From contig CAZUYD010000004.1 in NCBI GenBank assembly GCA_964624825.1, positions 1 to 64,000 on the forward strand: a DNA stretch of 64,000 nucleotides, in the 5' to 3' direction. The position numbers and the translations under genes were made by a program. Position 1 is the stretch's first letter. Each line of letters begins with the position of its first letter. The notes below the pieces were generated by a model. It worked only from the letters and a program-made list of their open reading frames with translations, was not told the origin of the DNA and ran no database searches. Positions 59,481-64,000 of this stretch are shown here, piece by piece. Source of the DNA: Enorma sp964624825. Its GTDB lineage: Bacteria > Actinomycetota > Coriobacteriia > Coriobacteriales > Coriobacteriaceae.

Positions 59481-61397
59481 GTGCACATTGAAGGCGGAGT
59501 CATGCTCAAGAAAATCAACGATTTCCTGGCCGGGCTACCTATGACGATTGTAGCCGGCGTGTTCCTGCTGTTTGATTTGATCCCTCATCTGATGGAGGAG
59601 TTTGGCGGGACGGAGGCGCACCTTGCGGTCTTCCCGTTTGACCCCGCATGGGTGACGATTGCGATCAGCGGCATCCCGCTTTTGTACCTGGCCATATGGC
59701 GCATCATCCACAACCCCGGCATCAGCAAGATATCGTCTGCCCTCTTGATCTGCATCGCCATGGTTGCCGCGATCGCAATCGGAGACTTGTTCGCGGCGGG
59801 CGAAGTCGTGTTCATCATGGCGATCGGCGCGCTTTTAGAAGATGCCACCACCAACCGGGCGAAAAAGGGACTGAAAGAACTCATCGACCTTGCGCCGGCA
59901 AAGGGACGCAGGCTGGTGAACGGAAGGGAAGAAATGATACCGGCGGAAGAGATCGAGCAGGGAGACGTTCTGCGCATTCTGCCCGGTGAGTCTATCCCCG
60001 TCGACGGGATCATCATGCGTGGCGAAACCTCGGTCGACCAGTCGATCATGACGGGGGAATCCCTGCCGGTGGACAAAGCGGTGGGCGATGAGGTCTTTTG
60101 CGGCGCGATTAACCGCTTCGGCTCGATCGACGTCCGAGCGACGAGCGCAAAAGAGAACAGCTCTCTGCAAAAGCTAATCCGCATGGTCCGGGACGCGGAA
60201 GACAAGCAGGCGCCTATGCAGAGAATTGCCGATCGCGTGGCGAGCTGGCTCGTACCCGTCGCGCTGCTGATTGCGATTTTCTCCTATGCGTTCACCGGAA
60301 ACATCGTCACCGCGGTAACCGTGCTGGTCGTGTTCTGCCCCTGCGCCCTCGTGCTGGCAACGCCGACCGCCATCATGGCGGCGATTGGTCAGGCGACGAA
60401 GCATGGCGTAATCATCAAGTCCGGCGAAGCCCTTGAGCTGATGGGAAGGGTGGATACGGTCGCCTTCGACAAGACCGGCACCCTGACCTTCGGTCGCCTG
60501 GACGTTAGCGACGTGCTCTCCTTCGATGAGTCGATGGACGGAGAGAACCTGCTTGCCCTGGCGGCTTCCGCCGAGACAAGGAGCGAACACCCGCTGGGGA
60601 AGGCGATCGTGGCGCATGCAAGGGCGCAGGGAACGCCGCCGGCAGAGCCGGCCTCCTTCGAGATGGCCGCCGGCAAGGGAATTATTGCAGAGGTAGGTGG
60701 CCGCAAGCTGCTTTGCGGCAACGAAAGGTTCCTCGCCGAGCATGACGTCTCGATCGGCGGCGAGGCGCAATCCGCTTTGGAGCGGCTGCGCGCGCAGGGA
60801 AAAGCCTCGGTGCTCGTAGCGGACGGGCACGATTGCATCGGAGTCGTCGCGCTGTCCGATGTGCTGCGCCCAGAAGCAAAAGGCGTGGTTTCCCGTCTTT
60901 CTGACATGCGTACTGTCAGCGTTCTACTCACCGGCGATCATCGAAAGACGGCGGAGTTCTTTGCACGGCAGGTCGGCATATCCGAGACCCGGGCAGAACT
61001 GCTGCCGGAGGAGAAGGTGCAGTGCATCGAGAACCTGCAAGCGGAGGGTCGCAGAGTCTGCATGATCGGAGACGGCGTCAACGACGCACCAGCCTTGAAA
61101 ACCGCCGACGTGAGCGTGGCCATGGGAAGCATGGGGAGCGATATTGCCATAGACGCTGCCGATGTTGCCCTCATGAGCGATGATATCTCCAAAATCCCCT
61201 ATCTGAAACGGCTGTCCGACGCAACGGTTAAGACCATCAAAGCAAGCATTGCCCTGTCCATGTGCATCAACTTCGCAGCGATCACGCTGTCGCTCATGGG
61301 AGCGCTAACGCCCACCACCGGGGCGCTGGTGCACAACGCGGGATCCTGCCTCGTCGTGCTCATCGCCGCGCTGCTCTACGACAGGAAATTCGAATAG
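59481..61397 (+). CDS. Heavy-metal translocating P1B-type ATPase
   Basis: Membrane pump of 638 residues exporting a soft or transition metal. Motifs: TGES in SIMTGESLPVD (dephosphorylation), CPC in VVFCPCALVLATPTA, DKTGT with the phospho-Asp, the SEHPLG motif of P1B pumps, and MIGDGVNDAPAL. The last helix has HNAGSCLVVLIAALL. It lacks the N-terminal HMA metal-binding domain and starts directly with membrane helices. Metal choice (Zn/Cd, Co or Cu) is not certain from these motifs. The start could be the GTG at 59481 (GGAAG upstream) or the ATG at 59502. Confidence 0.93.
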   Translation: MHIEGGVMLKKINDFLAGLPMTIVAGVFLLFDLIPHLMEEFGGTEAHLAVFPFDPAWVTIAISGIPLLYLAIWRIIHNPGISKISSALLICIAMVAAIAIGDLFAAGEVVFIMAIGALLEDATTNRAKKGLKELIDLAPAKGRRLVNGREEMIPAEEIEQGDVLRILPGESIPVDGIIMRGETSVDQSIMTGESLPVDKAVGDEVFCGAINRFGSIDVRATSAKENSSLQKLIRMVRDAEDKQAPMQRIADRVASWLVPVALLIAIFSYAFTGNIVTAVTVLVVFCPCALVLATPTAIMAAIGQATKHGVIIKSGEALELMGRVDTVAFDKTGTLTFGRLDVSDVLSFDESMDGENLLALAASAETRSEHPLGKAIVAHARAQGTPPAEPASFEMAAGKGIIAEVGGRKLLCGNERFLAEHDVSIGGEAQSALERLRAQGKASVLVADGHDCIGVVALSDVLRPEAKGVVSRLSDMRTVSVLLTGDHRKTAEFFARQVGISETRAELLPEEKVQCIENLQAEGRRVCMIGDGVNDAPALKTADVSVAMGSMGSDIAIDAADVALMSDDISKIPYLKRLSDATVKTIKASIALSMCINFAAITLSLMGALTPTTGALVHNAGSCLVVLIAALLYDRKFE

Positions 61398-61785
61398 CTT
61401 GCACGCGCTCCGGAAATCCGACTCCCCCCTACCGCACCTTAACCGGGTCATCCCTGCGCGGCGGGATGCGCCTGGGAGGACTACGGTTCGGCAACGTCCT
61501 TCCCGGGAATATCCCCGCGCGGCGAGATGCGCCGGTACCCGGAATACGGCGACGGCTTGCCCCGATATCTTCAAGCGCCTGTTCAGCCTGCTCAAGAACC
61601 TGCGTAAGACCAGACGACAGGTCGAGGCCGACTTCAAGGGCACGCCGCCGTCTGCGCCGTACGAGATGGCGAACGCCCCGTCACTCAAGCGGATGGGGCG
61701 TTCGCGGCGCCGGTGACGGCGATCAGACCGTGAGGATAGCGCGCGTTTTGGCACCCTCGAATCCAAGCCCGCCTCCGCGTGTGCT
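61398..61785. other. Gene-free interval with direct repeat pair E
   Basis: About 390 bp of GC-rich DNA. Apart from repeat pair E I see no gene or RNA. Confidence 0.45.
61450..61536. repeat. Direct repeat pair E (26 nt, period 61 bp)
   Basis: Positions 61450-61475 and 61511-61536 match at 22 of 26 bases (core GCGCGGCG and GATGCGCC). The spacer is 35 nt. Confidence 0.75.
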
Positions 61786-62400
61786 CTACCCGCGCACGAA
61801 CAAGATGACGAAGGCGGCGAGAAGCCCGAGCACCGCGCCCATGGCAAGACCGAGAAGGAATCGCCCGAGGAGCCGCGGGAAGGGGCTTGCCGACTGCCGA
61901 CGCCGCTCGGCGTCCCTGACCACCTCGTCGCCTTTCAAAAAGGCGGCTATCTCGCGATAGGTCATAAGGTCGTTGTCGGCCTTGACCCGATCAGCCCCCG
62001 CCGACGCGGCGATGGCACCGGCGGCGAACACCGCTACGAGGCAGCAGGTCGGGGCCACCTGCATGGCGCTCCAGTCCCACGCGAGCAGCTGTACGCCGAG
62101 CCAGACGATGGCAGCAAAGAGGAGCACGAAGAAAGCCAACATGAGGCAGGCAAGGTAATTCAAGGCCTTGGCGCTGCGATTGATATTCTTGGCCATAGCG
62201 GTCACGTCCTTTCCAACGATTTCGTCCACGGTCGCGTCGAACACGTCGGAGAGGAGCAGCAGGCTCCTGAGGTCGGGATAGGTCTTGCCGTTTTCCCACG
62301 AGCTGATGGTCTGGCGACTTACATAGACACGCGATGCGAGGTCGTCCTGCGACATCCCCGCGCGCTCCCGAAGCCCCCGTATGGCCTTCCCTGCCTCCAT
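61786..62400 (-). CDS. XRE-family regulator with membrane helices
   Basis: Protein of 204 residues. The N-terminal helix-turn-helix (AIRGLRERAGMSQDDLASRV, VSRQTISSWENGKTYPDL, residues 6-45) is of the Cro/XRE type. It is followed by three hydrophobic segments (about residues 84-105, 115-135 and 182-203), so the regulator is membrane-bound, a layout common next to lantibiotic or drug ABC transporters. It is co-directional with the two permease genes upstream, which suggests it controls or responds to them. Confidence 0.85.
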   Translation of the reverse strand: MEAGKAIRGLRERAGMSQDDLASRVYVSRQTISSWENGKTYPDLRSLLLLSDVFDATVDEIVGKDVTAMAKNINRSAKALNYLACLMLAFFVLLFAAIVWLGVQLLAWDWSAMQVAPTCCLVAVFAAGAIAASAGADRVKADNDLMTYREIAAFLKGDEVVRDAERRRQSASPFPRLLGRFLLGLAMGAVLGLLAAFVILFVRG

Positions 62401-62897
62401 GTCCTGCTCCCCACCCGTGTCCGAGCAACCTTCTGCGCAAATCGTGGCATGCGAGCCGTCCGCGCGCCATCAAAAGAGCCCGACATGGCGCCCCGGCACC
62501 TGTCAAAACATCTTTACCATAGCCCTGCCTGCGTCTTTGCGCCTTCAGCACCGGCAATCTTGGCTCATCGCCAGCCGGCATGACGCGTTGCATCGCAAGC
62601 TTATTCTCATAGGCAGCAATGTCAAGCGACGATGCGACCGCCCGGCTCGCTTGAAGATGCATTGCTTCCGAGTTGACAGGACTGCGTATTCGGTAGTTTG
62701 CCCAAACAATCTCTTGCCGTGCTGTCCCAGGCCTATGTCTGCCAACTGCATGCAAAGATACCGGAGCGCTGAGAGGATGAGGGTCAATTCGGCGATCGCC
62801 GAGGGGATGGGGCAATTCGGCGATCGCCGAGGGGATGGGGCAATTCGGCGATCGCCGAGTTCCCGGCAAAAGGGTCGAAGGGACGCTTGAAGACGTC
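62401..62897. other. Gene-free interval with a tandem repeat
   Basis: About 500 bp. The far end carries the 28-bp tandem array at 62772. The frames in the rest are unconvincing; one minus-strand frame across 62500-62700 has nearly normal composition and might be a gene remnant, but I cannot name it. Confidence 0.4.
62772..62857. repeat. Tandem array of three 28-bp units
   Basis: Units begin GAGGGGATGGGG (first copy GAGGATGAGGGT) and end CAATTCGGCGATCGCC; copies 2 and 3 are identical, copy 1 is degenerate. Each unit carries the 14-bp palindrome TCGGCGATCGCCGA. Lies about 40 bp beyond the stop of the ABC permease gene (minus strand). Confidence 0.88.
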
Positions 62898-63677
62898 TCA
62901 GCTCCGGTTTGCGGAGTTCTCGTTCCTCTTCTTGTCTTTCGGCGGCGCCATGACCTTGTCGTAGGAAGGGCAGGCGGCGATCAGCACGGCTGCCAGCAGC
63001 GCCATCAGCACTAGGACGCTCCAACCTACCAAGGGGTTATAAGCAGCCCCCTCCTGCCCTGCGTAGCCGATAATCCCGAGCCCCGCCGTGATCGGATACC
63101 AATCCGTCAGGTTCCGGCCGGCGACGAAAATACCGCAGAAGCCGTAGAAAAACGCGATTCCCGTTCCCGCGAAGTAACGATCTCTCTTTCTGCCAGACCA
63201 TACAACCAAAGGCGCAACCGCTATATAGTTGAACAGGGCAAGCAGCAGAATCTGAAGGAACGAACGGCCGATTCCAGATGCGTCCATCCCCTCGCAGCAC
63301 AGGACAAACGCGCCGGCAAGCAGCGTACACATGAAACTGAACACAGCCAGCAGGACGGTCATCATGCCCGTGACGACCAGCTTCCCGGTTAAGAGACACC
63401 TTTGAGAAACCGGGACGGTCACCATGGACTTCAGCGTGTTGTCTACATATTCACGGTTGATGATATAGCCGCCGATCAATACGACGATAAAAGGAAATCC
63501 CAAGCTGAAATTGTTCCAGATAACGTTGTTGGCAAACTGCTCGTAGGTCACAACGTCGCTGTCGAACGAGGTTTGGAAGACGGCCAGCGCAGATACGAAA
63601 AATATGGCGACGACGCCGGCCCACAGAATGCTGCATCGCTTTAGTTTGCGAAGCTCTCCTATCACAACGCTCATCAT
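62898..63677 (-). CDS. ABC-2 type permease (lantibiotic-immunity type)
   Basis: Membrane protein of 259 residues with six predicted helices (about residues 18-38, 55-75, 105-130, 138-165, 170-185 and 220-240). The start SVVIGELRKLKRCSILWAGV and the NREYVDNTLKSMVTVPVSQ loop are typical of the EpiE/MutE/BcrB-type permeases of lantibiotic self-protection and bacitracin transporters. The ATG at 63677 has AGGGTGG upstream and lies 10 bp after the stop of another permease gene. The ATPase subunit is not in the window. A charged Lys/Asn/Arg-rich tail ends the protein. Confidence 0.85.
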   Translation of the reverse strand: MMSVVIGELRKLKRCSILWAGVVAIFFVSALAVFQTSFDSDVVTYEQFANNVIWNNFSLGFPFIVVLIGGYIINREYVDNTLKSMVTVPVSQRCLLTGKLVVTGMMTVLLAVFSFMCTLLAGAFVLCCEGMDASGIGRSFLQILLLALFNYIAVAPLVVWSGRKRDRYFAGTGIAFFYGFCGIFVAGRNLTDWYPITAGLGIIGYAGQEGAAYNPLVGWSVLVLMALLAAVLIAACPSYDKVMAPPKDKKRNENSANRS

Positions 63678-63687
63678 GCCGACCACC

Positions 63688-64000
63688 CTACATCTCACTT
63701 CTCTTGTAGAAAAACGTTGACAGAAAGGAAAATACGCAGGCGTAGATCGCCATGATGCCAATCACGTATAGCAGCGGTTCGGCGTAGGGCAAGATATACG
63801 AGAGCGCGTCTTCCACCGGCATGACCCCCAAATACCATTTCATGATAAGAGGTATCGGCAGGACGGAGGCAAGGGCGTCCATCGATTCCGGGCTTGTGCT
63901 GAACATCATCGTGATCGCGAAGCTGACCACCGCATAGGCAAACGAGAGGATGATGGAGAAGATGTAGCTCTTGTTACCGATGAGAATCACCATGATCACA
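63688..64000 (-). CDS. Second ABC-2 permease, C-terminal part only
   Basis: The C-terminal 104 residues of a permease that begins beyond the right edge. Hydrophobic segments IFSIILSFAYAVVSFAITMM and LLYVIGIMAIYACVFSFLST flank an extracytoplasmic loop with PLIMKWYLGVMPVEDALSYI, the pattern of MutG/EpiG-type permeases, and it ends KRSEM. It is followed after 10 bp by the other permease, so the two should form one transporter. The left-over upstream part and the ATPase should lie just outside. Confidence 0.8.
   Translation of the reverse strand, partial: VIMVILIGNKSYIFSIILSFAYAVVSFAITMMFSTSPESMDALASVLPIPLIMKWYLGVMPVEDALSYILPYAEPLLYVIGIMAIYACVFSFLSTFFYKRSEM

Noticed and set aside
62772..62857. 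GCGATCGC units as the cyanobacterial HIP1 repeat
   Set aside because: The octamer occurs here only inside a local tandem array, and the gene content is actinobacterial; coincidence of sequence.

Overview
The window most resembles a high-GC Gram-positive genome of the class Coriobacteriia (Collinsella or a near relative). This is inferred from gene content only: an actinobacterial Ser/Thr kinase, FHA, PP2C, RodA-PBP, PknB-PASTA operon, a compact actinobacterial Tad pilus operon, and a phosphoketolase next to a PTS operon. No 16S gene is present to confirm it. Genes from about 1.4 to 46.1 kb are nearly all on the minus strand, those from 46.6 to 56.5 kb on the plus strand, and the last 7.5 kb is mixed.

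Region by region: 1-1.4 kb is decayed DNA; htpG follows. A lower-GC patch at 3.5-5.3 kb carries a DUF559-type nuclease-fold protein and one copy of an inverted-repeat-bounded element. 5.3-13.3 kb holds an acetyltransferase, two OmpR-type two-component systems and a D,D-carboxypeptidase. 13.4-20.6 kb is housekeeping (PHP phosphoesterase, TatD, RsmA, MetRS, RsmI) ending in a GH5 protein that lacks its acid/base glutamate. A tRNA-Phe with promoter and terminator lies at 20.7-20.9 kb. 21.1-31.2 kb is a Tad pilus operon (CpaB, TadZ, TadA, TadB, TadC, Flp, TadE-like proteins, a large TadG-like protein, DUF192). 31.5-36.8 kb holds rsgA, recR, ybaB and dnaX.

37.3-46.1 kb is a carbon-metabolism block: phosphoketolase, a GntR/HutC regulator, and a seven-gene operon (class II aldolase, PTS IIA-IIB-IIC of the ascorbate type, a TPR-like small protein, a P-loop kinase, a PfkB kinase). 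A near-identical 16-bp operator candidate lies in front of both xfp and the aldolase gene, suggesting one regulon. 46.6-56.5 kb is the cell-envelope signalling operon: a non-RD kinase fused to a polytopic membrane domain, FhaA, FhaB, PstP, a single polypeptide joining RodA and a class B PBP, and PknB with three PASTA domains.

56.6 kb to the end is an accessory region: a low-GC acetyltransferase, a second inverted-repeat-bounded element, a DUF4177 protein, a TetR/P1B-ATPase divergent pair, a membrane-anchored XRE regulator and two ABC-2 permeases of the lantibiotic-immunity type.

The least explained signals are non-coding: (i) a roughly 45-nt repeat used as inverted arms around unrelated 140-157-bp interiors at two distant sites; (ii) five separate pairs of 25-33-nt direct repeats, each pair with its own sequence but all with a 60-66-bp period, two of them straddling stop codons; (iii) a 28-bp tandem array centred on a 14-bp palindrome.
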